Positions 29,860 through 41,930 of a stretch of DNA of 64,000 nt are shown piece by piece. The stretch is taken from NCBI GenBank assembly GCA_050084515.1, contig CM114273.1, forward strand, positions 2,852,001 through 2,916,000, given 5' to 3'. The DNA comes from Blasia pusilla. Its lineage: Eukaryota; Marchantiophyta; Marchantiopsida; Blasiales. Each line of letters starts with the position of its first letter. The stretch's first letter is position 1. The translations under genes and the position numbers were made by a program. The notes beneath the pieces were generated by a model. It had not been told where the DNA came from. It worked only from the letters and a program-made list of their open reading frames with translations, and searched no databases.

Positions 29860-30330
29860 TTCGCATTTCGTATTCAACCCAAGATTGATGTCAACATGTA
29901 CCCGGAGAAGGTGGATGATCTCAATCCATTATTTCTGTTTGAGTCTAGAAATGGGGTGAAGAGAAACAGAATGTGCAGGCCAACGGTGGAGAGAGCAAAG
30001 CGAATTGCATCAGCTCGGGAGGCAAAAATGGAGATCATCGCCACGAAAGATGTCTTGAGTGGCAATGGAATAGGAAGGATGTATTGGGTCAGGAACAACA
30101 CTGTAAATTCAAGTGTCACAGGGGTGTATGTGGTGCACATTTGTTGCTTTCCCACATGTTCATATGATGACTTTGTCCAAAGAGAGACAAGTGGCAAAAG
30201 GTATTTCCCTTGTAAGCACATGTACTATGTGTTTCTGGTAGTTTTAAGAGAGTCGGAGGTAGGAGTAGGAATCCACCAACCAATTCTGTCCCTCAAAGAA
30301 GTGCGAAGTATTTTAAACAAACCACTTTGA
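29860..30330 (+). CDS. Mutator-like transposase, SWIM-like C-terminus
   Basis: Frame with INVNMYP-type start region, KRIASAREAKMEIIATKDVL and a C-terminal module CCFPTCSYDDF followed, after about a dozen residues, by YFPCKHMYYVFLVV (about 30135-30240). The C-x-H pair preceded by a cysteine and aromatic residue fits a SWIM zinc finger, the usual C-terminal domain of Mutator-like transposases. The first cysteine pair is spaced by three residues instead of one. Stop at 30328-30330. Confidence 0.6.
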   Translation, partial: FAFRIQPKIDVNMYPEKVDDLNPLFLFESRNGVKRNRMCRPTVERAKRIASAREAKMEIIATKDVLSGNGIGRMYWVRNNTVNSSVTGVYVVHICCFPTCSYDDFVQRETSGKRYFPCKHMYYVFLVVLRESEVGVGIHQPILSLKEVRSILNKPL

Positions 30331-30733
30331 GGATGCAAAATGAGGTTTTAGATTGTACTTTTATTTTTCCTCAACCTTCACTTTGAGCTTGAACTCTATT
30401 CAGCCCGGGGCAAATGATAGATTTTTTCCAGACCTTGGATGGAAAAAGTGATTGGTTCCACACTTATGATTCCACTGATTTTTCAGTTTTCTAAATTTTG
30501 TGCAATTTGCAACTCGTCGGACTCACAGGGGTTGCCAAAATATGGAAGAGGAAAAAAAAACTGTGGGATTGTTTAATAAATGAACAAAACAGTGCAAAAA
30601 TATTCACACAAAAAGTTTCCTCTCTTCAACCCAACGGAAACTCTCTTCAAAAAAAAGTATCTATTTCGGTTGAAGGTAGTTTCCTCTCTCCTCTCTCCTC
30701 TCTTCCTCTCTTCCTCTCCTCTTACCGCACCTC

Positions 30734-31380
30734 CCTTCAAGGTATGACAACCAAGCAGGCATCTACTTCAAGTGCAGGGCATGTCGACTTCAAATCTGCT
30801 CATGCCCAAGATATGGTGGGAAATCTAGGAGGTATGGGATTTTTGTGCAACATCACACAGGTGGATGCAGATGCAATGATTTTGAGAGGAGTGGTGAGAA
30901 CTTTTGAGCCACGAGGATCCGATGTGGAGTTGGATCCCTAGGGGAGAAGCTAGCAAGGAGGCTAGACTTCCCTAGTCTTTTACACTAGCAGAGGCTCTTC
31001 GGACCCCATCAATGGTCCTTAGACAACCTTTACGGAGTGTTGTTGTCACAAATGCCGATGCAATTAGAGGAGCAGGTGAGGGGAGTACGTCTACCAAGCC
31101 TAGGTAGCATTCGACACGGCCTAGTACTGGCATATTACAAGAGATGGCAAGAGCTTTGTGTTGCATCCTATTATCTATGGCGAGAAATTTGTTGACATGT
31201 GGAGGCCCATCAGCTTATGTTTTCTAATTGGTGGCGACGCTTTGTGAGAGTGATGAGTTTGGTTCTTCTAGTGTTGAGACTCGCACATGAGATGTGGCTG
31301 AGGTACCCTTAGAGCATGTGCTCGGAATGAGGGCCGTTGGCATGCACCAACGACTATAGTGGCGGAGTTGCTAGCTAGAC
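30734..31380 (+). pseudogene. gag: E3 gag, third part
   Basis: After the second CCTTCAAGG the gag sequence of E3 continues: GMTTKQASTSSAGH, then ILRGVVRTFEPRGSDVELDP at about 30873-30940, which matches the E1 segment VVTRGAAVELDP. Further on, ALRTPS-type sequence near 30990 parallels KAMRTPSMG in E1. The frame is broken by many stops. Confidence 0.7.
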
Positions 31381-32216
31381 CACCAATAGAGTGTGCAACC
31401 TTCTCACCAAGAAGTTGTTATCTTGGACAATCGAGATGGAGTTTTCCAATTGGTTGGTCCATCCGTAGTCATGAATTAACCCCACAGAGTGCTACTTGAT
31501 TCACGAGCACAACCCCTTATGTTGGGGAAGGCGGCATGTGTAGCGATGGGATTGCGGAGGTGTGAGGATCACTCCATGTCCATTCTAGATTCAGACTCCA
31601 CTAGGAGGAACATGCCCGACACAGTTCATGACTCGCGATGAGATTGTAGTGAGGATTCGGCCCGATCATCTTATTGATAGTGTGATGGTGCGGACGAGAG
31701 GGGTTGTGAGTCTTCTGATTTTTTGGTAGGGCTACCATATTGTATCCTCTAGGGTTCACACTTGACTTTTGGGAAGAGACAACCTCCTATCGACCAGATT
31801 GACACGCAGGTGAGGGACGAGCCAGTTAGCTACTCATGTAGTATGTAGGGAGACTTGATTGTTCACTCTGAGGGTCGACCTCAGAAATTGCTGCTTATTG
31901 TGGCACGTTATGTTGGCCTGGAGATTTACTGGAGGGGAACTCCAATATAGAGGATACTCTTGAGGAGTGGCATGCAATGACGAGCGTGGCCATATCTGTT
32001 GGCGATAATTCTTCAACTTTGTGGTGGACGAGCATCAATTTGCACATGAGAGTTGACAAGCTTGTGAGGCAAGTGTAGAGCCAAGCCTATGCTCTATTCA
32101 TAGAGACATGGGAGTTTATTTTGCTCATGCAGGACATAGTGGAGTGCCTAAAGAGCTTGTGTTTGAGTTGGGAGTGCATGTTGTTGCTCGTGAGGTTGCT
32201 AGTTAGCGACTACCAC
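31381..32216 (+). pseudogene. E3 protease remnant and linker, no methyltransferase
   Basis: The retropepsin motif VLLDSRAQPLMLGKAA is at about 31483-31530; the catalytic glycine has become arginine. The later FLVGLP-YCIL block near 31715 matches DVLVGGTVLYP. Behind it lie only about 400 bases before the CACTA insertion. They read DKLVRQV-SQAYAL (like DDHVQTVWSEAFAP in E1) and then run directly toward the RT found at 48922. The roughly 1 kb of methyltransferase sequence present in E1 and E2 is absent. Confidence 0.65.
32214..32216. repeat. 3-bp target duplication of CACTA element
   Basis: CAC immediately before the CACTAGAAG end, repeated at 48922-48924 after the opposite end. Three bases is the rule for the CACTA superfamily. 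Confidence 0.8.
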
Positions 32217-32220
32217 CACT

Positions 32221-32950
32221 AGAAGAAATCCTGGTTTTATGACTAGGTTATATGACTCATATGAGTCATATTTTACATACCACGACTAACAATGACTAAC
32301 GACTACTTTAGACACAAAAGCCAAGTCATATTTGTTTGGCGACTAGGCTAACTAGGATGGTCAGCTTAGGTGGAGGTTGGTATATGACTAGAGGGTGTAG
32401 TCATGAGGCCATGACTAACACGTCACTCAGATGACGTGGAATAATGACACATCATCAATGACATGGACTATTTAGTGTGATGTGTCACTGATGACATGGA
32501 CTATTGCTGTGACATGTCACTGATGATGTGGACTTGAGTACAACTCGTCTAGTCATATGTGTATATTTTTCTAGTTACCACCAACGACTCCTTTAGTCAT
32601 GGTTGGTGTGCAAAATTTCAGGATATCCTATCAAAATGCACCAAGTATACTCCATTGAGTTATAGTTGGCAACTCATGTAGTCATTTTATTTTATTGAAA
32701 TGTTGGTATGGACTCATGTAGTCATGTACTATGACTAGAAGAGTAGAGTTACATGACTACTATAAAAGAGGACACAACTGGTTTAGTCGTGAAGATATGA
32801 CTATATGAGTAGCGGAAATTATATAGCCATTGCAACAGAATTGCATGAGTCATACAATTATGACTAGAGAGAACTTGAAGCTTACTACTTTAGTTTTTGA
32901 AGAGTACTGTGCAAGTTATATTGATATGACTAGTGGGAATATAAATTTTT
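32221..32950. repeat. CACTA subterminal repeats, left
   Basis: Many copies in both orientations of short units such as TATGACTAG and ATGACTCAT, plus CACGTCA and GATGACGTGGA near 32425-32480. Such arrays are the binding sites of the TNP1/TnpA protein in this superfamily. The right end (48670-48900) has the same units. Confidence 0.75.
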
Positions 32951-33229
32951 GATATTTTGGAATATTTATTATGCCTTTTGAATGGTGCAAGAATGAATGG
33001 ATCTGAATTATTGAAATCCTCTTTTGAAAACAGATTTTGAGGGGTGGAATGTCACTTAAGAGTAGCTTCCATACACCAAATTACAAAATTAATCATTATT
33101 ACATGGGGTTATCATTCAAAAATAGATAAAAATACAAATATCAAATATAATAGAGTTTATGATCTCATCTTGAAAGAGCAAGAGAGATTATGTCATCCAT
33201 GAAAACAAAGTTATTGCACCTTAGATAGT
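32951..33229. other. CACTA non-coding spacer
   Basis: AT-rich stretch between subterminal repeats and the end of the TNP1-like gene. No feature seen. Confidence 0.5.
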
Positions 33230-36180
33230 TGGGTGCCAAAAGAAAAGACTATTCTATTGATTCATCTTTCTCATATGCATCTCGGCCGAGCATGCTTGAA
33301 CCAAGAGCATCACCAAATGTTTCTGTGCAAGGTTGCGTCTATCAAATTCGGCATCCACAAAGCATGTTCTGGTTCGAACACCTCGTTTAGATCAACCCTC
33401 ACCACGCCTAAGGGGATGTCTTTGGCATGGAACTTGTCTCTCCCACCAAAACCTGATATAACTCCTGACCCAAGCACCATCCTACTCAACTTTGGCTTGG
33501 TGAGTAATACGTGATCACCAATTCGTAGCTAAAAATTACACATGCATTTAGTAAGTACCAATTCAAATTCTTTCCACATGCATTTGCACCATTAATCTGA
33601 AAATAAAAACTGCTATGATATACTGTTTGAAAGACCATCCCCATTTCGGAAGATGACGTGAAAAGTTCACAAGTCCTAGACGACCATTTGATTTATCCAC
33701 AACAAGAATTATCAGTGTGTCGTCATATAAACCTTGAATAGAAGAGGCCATTATAGATGAGATAAATTACCTTAGTTATTTTCTTAGACGGGCCTGATTT
33801 GATTTCACTTTCTGCTCATTCAAACCATCAGATTGTAGCCTAGACTTGTCTTTTGGATGGTGATGATTTGGCTTGGCTATCCATACTCACGTTTTTCGCA
33901 CATTATGCACGACAAAGTCCATTGAAGGTTGTAGGAAGAAATGAGTTTTGTTTCGTGGATAGTTTGAAAACTATGCCACAGATAAATTCATTATGCCAAG
34001 GATGACATACTTACGAGTGATTCGAGTATCACCGTCTGCACTTTCTGTGGAACTTCTCCTTTTGTTGCTCCGTTCTGGCACTTCAACAAACAACCCAAGT
34101 ATTGAGAAATGAATTGTAAAACCAGATTCTTCACTTCAACAAGTAATTATATTATACGACCCTACATGTAGTGAAGCTAAACTCTCTACTTACCACCAGA
34201 TTGTGTAGTTGGCATTGCCTCTTTTTGTGTGGAGATCTTCCTCTTCCCTAATTTTCCGGCTCTAGACGTTGGTATAGGTTCAACACGACTGTAAGTTACT
34301 CAAAACAAAGAAAGTCAGTTGTGAAATGCTCATCTTTGGAAAGGACAAGTAGTTATAACCATTGAAAACCAAGGCGGAAGAATGAGAATGGGCTACTGAT
34401 GTGAGTTTCTCATCCGTTGTTGCATATGGTTGAGAATTGGATGGGAACTAGAAATCTGGTGTGGTGTTGAAGACACATCCTTTGAAGTAAGTTTGGACAC
34501 CATTTCCATGAGTACACTTAATACCTTGTTTTGCCGTTCCATCTGCAACTTCACATCATCCAAATCTGCGCTCCACTTCTTTTCCACTTCTTCCAATTGA
34601 ATAGTGACTCTAGATTCCACACTCTGCATATATAATCCAACGATCAATTAGGTACCAAAAACATATGGTTTTGCAATTACACACTTAGATACAATCATGA
34701 TACTAACACCATAATTCAACATGATTAAGGATATGATATTAACTCCATGACCCAATCAGATGAAGGTCATAATACTAGCCATGTCAAGCCAACGGGTAAG
34801 AAAAGAGTTAAGCATTTACATTTACCGATGAACTCAATTGTGTGAAACCTGGTTGCTTAGGCAACTCGCTTCTCTCCGTATATTCTAGCCCCGTGCCCAA
34901 GGACTCCTTTGAGGTACGTTGTTGCACCTGCACATGCTCCTTAAATACATAAATTATGAAATTCATGCATGTGAAAGGATTCATTGCAAATATGGAAATG
35001 AAGCAATAATGGAAGTTTTCTACCATTATATAACTTTAGCAAGAAAACTAGGGAATGCCAAGATGACTTACATCAAGTCCATCTAAACCTGCACGGCCGG
35101 AGAAATTTAAAGTCTGGACCTTGGCCCTTGCTCGAGCCATCTTTTCTGCCTTCATTTTTCCTTCCTCGGAGAGCCAATAATCTACTAATCGATTCCGTGA
35201 CTCCTCATTGGTATCAGGGTGACATGGGACTGCTCGATGAGCCCCATGTAATGTCCAATAGTTCTTGACATTGGATCGCTCGGTTTTCAATAGTTGTGCT
35301 ATTTTTTCTTCATGAAATCGTTTAAAGAGATGATGCACCCACATATGTGTATGCCTCAAGGATATGATTGAACAAAGACCATCTTTGATAGAATTTTGTT
35401 TACCAATCTCAATACATGATAAGTCCAAGTACCTCATCACCCATACCTTCAATTCATTTAGCCAAGGCTCATAACCAGGAACTCTAGGCGACGGAATACC
35501 ATTTGGCATGAGCTCACATCTAGGTTTTAAGTTTTGCTCCTTCCTAATGGAGACATCACGAGTCCACAAATCACGCTTTGTGCGACTCGCGCTCTCCTAC
35601 AAATATACCACCATCCCAATTCTCAGATATAAAAATATAGGGCCGACAATTATAAACTCACCAAATCATAATTATGTTGAACTATATTAACTATAAGACC
35701 AACTTATACTAGTAACAATTTCACACCTTTCATAATACAACAACCTATTTTAGTATAAATTTGCAAACTTGGAACCAAGTGAGAAGTCACCTTTAGATGC
35801 ACCGCTATGGGTCAAATTTTCTGATGGGCTTGGTGTTGTGCAAGATTGAGACCTACTACGGTATAATTCATCATCCGTATTCCCGTTGGCCAATGGAGGT
35901 ACCAATGGTGTTGGGGAAGCGGTTGGGATGGCCCATGTCCCTTGTGTCCACAAAAGAAATACAATTAACTAGTTAGACTTCCAATTAATTGAATTCCGTG
36001 TGCAAAACAAGAAAGAAACAGAATAGAAAGCCTGCTTACCCATGGGGGTGGGATGTTCATGGATGATTGAGCTCCATTGGTCCATGGTGGCTGAAATTGA
36101 CTTCTATAACCCATCGGTGATTGCATCATCATTGGTACCCACCACGGCATCTGGCTTTGTGCCCATGGGGGTGGATGAGG
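33230..36180 (-). CDS. TNP1-like CACTA protein, multi-exon
   Basis: Minus-strand exons of the accessory, DNA-binding CACTA protein (transposase_24-like in plants). Parts in order: a glutamine/proline/methionine-rich N-terminus (36150-35965 and 35953-35750), the conserved core of 173 codons at 35569-35048 with ELKVWVMRYLDLSC, RSNVKNYWTLHGAHRAVPC and SEEGKMKAEKMARARA, a coiled-coil piece at 34647-34393 (TIQLEEVEKKWSADLDDVKL), and a C-terminal piece at about 33520-33240 (LGSGVISGFGGRD, DIPLGVVRVDLNEVF). Splice junctions are not fixed. Its sites would be the subterminal repeats. TNP2 lies upstream on the same strand, as in other CACTA elements. Confidence 0.65.
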
Positions 36181-37306
36181 GGATATGCTTGCGAAGGCAT
36201 TATGGGTTGTGATGGAGTTCCATCCATGGGCTGCACATGCAAGTAAATGGATGAATAAACTAAACTAGAGACCATTTGATGAGCAAAGATTAGTGAAGTC
36301 ATAATGACAGGCTTCTACCACTCAATTTATTACATACCAATCATACATATAGAGATAGTTGAATTTTCCTCCATGTGTACAATTACATTACCGCATCGTT
36401 TGTATTGGTGGAATTTTCGTACACTTCCTTGTTTGGATGGTTCGATTGACGCTCCTTTGCTTGTTTGGATGGTTCGATTGACGCTCCTTCAAAAGACATT
36501 TCGTTGTGAGTTAACACAGTTGTCATAATTCTGAAATCTGAAGAGAGTAGCAAAACAACAAGATGTGAAGAGAAAGTACCCTCCCATCCTCCACCCACAA
36601 GTCGTCATCCTCTTGGTCCCAAGAAGTCCATCTCTAGGAGTGGATTATAATAGGGTCTTTGGAATCACTATCTGAACAATCTTTTCGAATCTCCTCGGGA
36701 TTACACTTTGGTTAGTGGCCTTCTTCTCCAACCGTAAGCTGCGTCTTTGTGGAAGGGAAGGATTCCAAAATGGCAAAGGCTTGCGCTCCTTCACAACCCT
36801 TTGAGCAACAAACCTTCAAAATATGATCACACAAATTTTGTCATATTTTCTAATGTACAACCACTATATGAACATGATACACTTGACCAAATAAAAAAAA
36901 GAAAAAGATTATCCAAGATCATACTTACCAATCCTTCAACCCACCAAACAACTCCGCCTCTTTGGCCTTTCTCTCTTTCACTCTACGATTCCTTTCTTCT
37001 TCGTATGGATTAGGACTTTGTTGAACATTATCTATACCATCCCAAGATGAACTCTGATTGATTCCACGTTCTCTTGGTCATATCGGTACACGTTCCAAGC
37101 GCCTCCTCCCCTCAGAGACGACAAGTTAGCAAGAATAACACCTAACTTGACGGCAATTCGAGAGTTCTACTTGTTGCCGTAGAGTTTCATTCCATTATGC
37201 CCAACAACTCCATAATTCACTTACATCCTCGTAACAAAAGTCAATTATTTGAATCATACAAAAAAAAACACAATGATGAGTACCAAAGAAACAACTATGA
37301 ATTAAT
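36181..37306 (-). other. CACTA spacer between TNP1-like gene and DUF4216 segment
   Basis: No solid domain. A direct repeat of about 36 bp (GGTTCGATTGACGCTCCTT at 36439-36457 and 36473-36491) lies here. Probably introns and 5' region of the TNP1-like gene. Confidence 0.45.
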
Positions 37307-38119
37307 CTAATCTGATTCTGAGTTATTAGAGTCTGAATCAACATCTTCTATCATATCGCATACATGGATTATTGGCACATGTTGCACATCCACTCTAGTA
37401 GTTTCCATCTCTGCATCACTTAGGACTCTAGCTCCTAAGGTACTTGCATCTGGTAGATTCCCTGGTTCCATGCATGTGGCATGGAAGGTGGGCAAAACAT
37501 TACAAGCTCCATCTAGCGACTCTAAGTCATCAAAATAAACTCTCCGAGCTCTAGCTTCCTTCCTCATTACCACTTTCCATCCTCCACCCTCATCGGCATC
37601 TCCATAAAACACTTGTTGCACTTGTGATGGGAAAACAAATGGCTGGTGATCTAATGGCTCACATGACCTCAAGTTGGCCAACAGAAAACCCTCCTTATCT
37701 AATTTCATGGATCCTACTCTTGAATCCCAATTTTCTTTAACCCACCGCCCTCGCATTAGTATTATGGGTTGTTCTACAACCCCATAATCAAGTAAGAGAA
37801 TATCAACCAACACCCCAACGTATGAGTATAGACAATTCTGGTTGGAACTTTTTTCATCAACAAATACTGCACATATTCCAGTATCATAAGTGGAGAAGGG
37901 TGTCGCACCACTTGGCCCTTCTACACTTTGAAGTGGTTTCCGTGAGGCTTTCATACTCTTGAATGACAATGCCCTACTATTAGGAGGTATAGCTAACGAT
38001 AGTAGGTGAGCATCAGGATCTTTTGAGTTGTCAATTGCATCCTGTGTAATGGCAAGGAGAATCCACTTTTCAAAAGGAATGTCTCTCGAACATGACTGAT
38101 ATTTCCTGTTCAATAACAA
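37307..38119 (-). CDS. CACTA DUF4216-type segment
   Basis: A 270-codon minus-strand frame. KWILLAITQDAIDNSKD near the start, then SLAIPPNSRALSFKSMKA, SYVGVLVDILLLDYG, MRGRWVKENW, FPSQVQQVFYGDADEG and MRKEARARRV are the pattern of the DUF4216 domain found downstream of TNP2 in plant CACTA proteins. It is probably the C-terminal part of the TNP2 polypeptide, joined through introns. A second, degenerate copy of the same segment is at 62500-63240. Confidence 0.75.
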   Translation of the reverse strand: MLLNRKYQSCSRDIPFEKWILLAITQDAIDNSKDPDAHLLSLAIPPNSRALSFKSMKASRKPLQSVEGPSGATPFSTYDTGICAVFVDEKSSNQNCLYSYVGVLVDILLLDYGVVEQPIILMRGRWVKENWDSRVGSMKLDKEGFLLANLRSCEPLDHQPFVFPSQVQQVFYGDADEGGGWKVVMRKEARARRVYFDDLESLDGACNVLPTFHATCMEPGNLPDASTLGARVLSDAEMETTRVDVQHVPIIHVCDMIEDVDSDSNNSESD

Positions 38120-38209
38120 TGTTAATGGTATTAGTACATTCTTTTGTATTTAATGTGTCAATACCAAAATAATATACACTTTGAGAGTCCGAATCAGTAA
38201 TTCACATAA

Positions 38210-40490
38210 CTATAACCTTGAAAAGCATATATTGAGAGTTTTACCTTTGCCAATCAACCATGACCTCAGATTATGCAACACATAATGATGTGCTAAGTTG
38301 ATCATTTCTCGCGAAAGTCGAATTGGAGTGCCTGCACCTTCTAGCTCCTCACCAACGATCCCCTCTTCCTCCCCATCATCCCACACTCGCGTCCGCACGT
38401 CTTCAAACCTTTTCATATACTCAATCACAAACCCTAATGCCTCGTCCTTCACATACCCTTCTGCCATACACCCCTTTGGTCTAGCTTTAGACCGTACATA
38501 TTTCTTCATGTACCCCATATATCGCTCCATTGATACATCCATCGACATGCTACTCTTGGCCCACACATGTCCAACTCTTCTACGACATGAATCAACAAAT
38601 GTGTCATCACGTCGAAGAAAGATGGAGGGAAGTGCATTTCAAACAGACAAAGGGTTATGGCAGTCTCTTCCAAGAGTTTGTCAAATAAAGCTGGATCATA
38701 CACCTTTGTACACACCATTCTAAAAATGCCGGATAATCTAATAACCACCATTCTCACGTGGTCTTTCAAAAGACCACGGATGCAATAAGGAAGGACTTGC
38801 TGAATGAAGACATGGTAATCATGTGATTTCATATTGCCCAATTTTCGATTAACCACATGCTTGGAGAGTTCTCCACAATATCCAGATGGCACTTTCAAGT
38901 TTTGAATCCTCGAAAGGAAAGTGTTCAAGTCATGGGGAGATAGACAATAATCGGAAACTGGTTTAAGCAAAACTTGGGGTTTACTAGGATGGGGTTGCAA
39001 CCACAAATGGGATCGAATCCCACGGGCCTCTAGATCTCTCCTAACTTTCACAATATCTTTCACTCCAAATAAGGTCTTGACTAGATTCTCGACGATATTC
39101 TTCTCAACGTGCATTACATCTAACGTATGGCGTATAAGCAAATTCTGATTGTATCGTCAAGGAAGCATGGACATCTCACAACTTCAACATGATAGCTAAT
39201 ATTCACAATCAAATCAAACAAAAGCTATCCTCCTCTATAGCCACTATTTCATAACATAAAGAATGGATAATACTGAGAGAAGGAGCAGGATACTCGCCAA
39301 TATGGCAACGAATATAGTATACTCAGCCTTTTCACCCCAGATTCTCTTGTAGGGATCAGAGAGGGCCGTCTTCTCGACCCCCACTCTCATCATATGCATG
39401 TTTTTCATTTGCCCATCCAATAATCTCCGAAAGTAGTCTAGGCACGCGTGGTCTAAGTTCTGCACTCCCGTTGAAGTGAGATCCATACTGCGGGTCCTCC
39501 ATGGATGGCTCAATGGGAGATATCGACGATGACAACCGTATATGGGCTTGCCACAAGACTTTGAAAAATCAGAATCCACGAGAGCCCCGCATATAGTACA
39601 TCCTAATTTTCCACCATGGCTCGCCTTGACTATAGTTCCGTATGCCGGGTAATCATTTATGGTCCATAGTAAGGTAGCCTCGAACATGAAGTTCCAACTT
39701 CCGCCTACCTTAGGACGTCATGAAATTGAACCCCTTTCCACAATTCTTGGAACTCTTCCACTAGAGGAAGCAAGTATGTGTCTATGTTTTTCCCATTTAC
39801 ACTTTCCTTTCTGGTATGATCAAAGAGAGAATCACAAAGATTTTTTTTTTTTGGAGCCAGGGAGGCAAGTTATAATTAACAAGAAGCACGGGCCATGTTG
39901 ACTACTTAACTCGACTTGTCTGAAAATGGATTCACTCCGTCAATGCTAGCCCAAACCTGCAATTCCTCTTCTCCTCGGCAAAGTCCGGATATCGGTTGTC
40001 CATGTGGCGCCATGACTTGCAATGTTTGTATGTCTTACTAAGCTATCCTTGCTCGATTCAAGGGGCCCATGTTAAGAATTCAGACAACGTCTTGCATCTA
40101 AACATACGTCTCATCCGAGGTATGACAGAAAATGCCTTAATACCTTACATGGTACCAACGTTCTACCACCGTCCAGGAACCTTGGTTTCCCACATAATGG
40201 ACAGATCTCGGCTTCAGCCAAATCACCCGAATAAAACACATCCAGTTGGACACGATGGATACTATTGTAACCTAAGCCTAGTTTACCCATGAGTTTTTTT
40301 GCTACATAATAACTCGGTGGCACCAAGTTCCTATTTGGTAGGACCAACTTACAAAGGAGTTTCAGAAATTCGTCAATAGCTACATTTGGGGACGCCATGG
40401 GTGGTTTGAATGTTAAATAGTAACATGACAAAAGCCAAAACAGATGTTTTTTTTGCTGTAGGGAACAAGGGTTTGCAAGCTTCAAAGCAA
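38210..40490 (-). pseudogene. TNP2 transposase of the CACTA element
   Basis: TNP2 cuts and rejoins the element ends. On the minus strand, from N to C: LKLLCKLVLPNRNLVPPSYY with KKLMGKLGLGYNSIH and ICPLCGKPRF (40485-40111); a frame-shifted block with DNRYPDFAEE, RNCRFGLALT, STWPVLLVNYNLPPW and VEEFQELW (about 40030-39690); FEATLLWTINDYPAYG, GCTICG, YGCHRRYLP (39687-39244); then the DUF4218 part HTLDVMHVEKNIVENLVKT (near 39130) through SHDYHVFIQQVLPYC to HFPPSFFDVMTHLLIHVVEE (about 38600), and MERYMGYMKKYVRSK at 38530. Frame breaks near 39690-40110 and 39150-39240 suggest decay or introns. Confidence 0.8.
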
Positions 40491-41000
40491 GCTCCTCATA
40501 TTCATCTCCATGATTGAATGGTGGTTCTTCGTTTGATATTCCGGTTCTGGTAATTCATCGATGAGAGAGATGTCTCTTGATTTCATCCTCGTGTATATGG
40601 TCGTATTTCTGGAAAATATCATTGAGCATTTTATGAACGTCAATGTGCTCGTCTATATCTGCCATGGAAGATCTCTCCCTTCCATCCACATGGAAGGTGG
40701 GGTGACTCCATTGTCTTATCCTCTTGGCTTCTTTTTTTCAGCAAGATCATGCATAAGCCACTCCTCATCTGAAGAGTCCCATCCATCCCTAGATTTTGGC
40801 ACTCAACAAAGCGCCCGAGCGTCCATTTTTCTCAAATGTGCTTCCACCTTGCCGATGGACAACGAGACCCACCCTTACGGTCATTGCACGGACACCGCAA
40901 TCTTTTACAACCCAAAGACACTAGCACGTGTGCTTTCCGTTACCACAACTTGGAATCATGTGCCTTTACTCTAACTGGGTGGTTCAAATCCATTCTAAGG
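40491..41000 (-). pseudogene. Probable 5' part of TNP2
   Basis: The minus strand here can be read through as an acidic, aspartate-rich stretch (for example DSSDEEWLMHDLAE near 40770 and HEDEIKRHLSH-like sequence near 40570) with several stops. Position directly upstream of the conserved TNP2 block fits the poorly conserved N-terminus of that protein. Confidence 0.4.
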
Positions 41001-41930
41001 GGATTGAAGTAGATTCCAAAGCGTGAATGAAACATTCCAAACACATCCAAAACCATGACATCTTGCCTCAATAACGAATTCCATAAACCATGGTGGTGAG
41101 CTATCATCTAAATGCATACTCACGTGAAGTCAAGACAAGTATGATAAGGCACGATATATCTAACCTGGTTCTTATCTCGATGGAGATCTCAATCATCACT
41201 AACAATCCTCACCGATGCGGTCCAATGCTTCCAACGACATTCTGAATGACAATTGTAACACACCCAAATTCAGATAATGACTCAGTCCTTTGATATGTAC
41301 ACTTCATCATGGCCTCGTCTAATAAATATTTCCAGCTAATCAGTTGATGAATGCACAAGAGAAGTGAATCTGGAGACATAATCTATGTGCCCCTTTCCTT
41401 AGTTGGGATCTTTTGTCCGATTGGAAATTGGTAAAACATAACTCGAACTGATTATTCATGTTTATCTATTGAGCTTTTTCGCTTCAAAGAATGAGTTGGT
41501 TTCATCAAGTATCTAGTTTAATGCTCTACATTTAATCACTGCGACTCGGTTGGAAACTTTAACTTTTGTTTCAGGAGAAATTGGTGGAAATCTTGAGTAA
41601 TACTGTAATAGAGTGAAGGGCCATGAAGACGAGGTGAGTAGACTACTTTTGAGGACACAAATCCCAATCAATCTTTTTCGGCATGAAGTAGTTCTACTTG
41701 GACGCTTAAGATGAAGTAGTTCCCAAGAATTGACGCTTAATATTTCTCTGAATAGACAAGAATTAGGCGCAGCATTTTTCAATCTATCACTCAGACCAAA
41801 GACTCTGCCGTTCGGACTTTACTGGGGACATAGCTCAAAGGGTAAAATGATTTACATGATTCTATAGCGCTGATGTCATGTGTTTTGGGCGAGAGCGCAA
41901 ATGCAGCCGCCATTCTTTGAGAAGGAAAAG
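41001..41930. other. CACTA interior without recognised gene
   Basis: No domain or repeat recognised. This is where the transposase region gives way to the non-transposase cargo of the element. Confidence 0.45.

Larger units (their letters stand above)
19625..30733. mobile_element. 11.1-kb Mutator-like DNA transposon with a methyltransferase gene
   Basis: Bounded by CCTTCAAGG duplications. The ends are imperfect inverted repeats. The left end has GGGGCAGGTA followed by TAAGAGAGGAGAGGAAGAG, the right end (reverse complement) has GGTGCGGTA followed by AGAGGAGAGGAAGAG, with an extra 16-17 bases in the left arm. Two divergent genes fill the middle: a transposase to the right (26713-30330) and a multi-exon methyltransferase-like gene to the left (21487-26340). 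A family of CpG-rich palindromes is confined to this element. Both genes carry at least some stops, so this copy may be inactive. Confidence 0.82.

Noticed and set aside
19625-30733. Helitron or Kyakuja-Dileera-Zisupton element as an alternative for the 11-kb insertion
   Set aside because: A 9-bp target duplication, inverted ends and a DDE/SWIM-type transposase fit the Mutator superfamily. No Rep or helicase motifs are visible.
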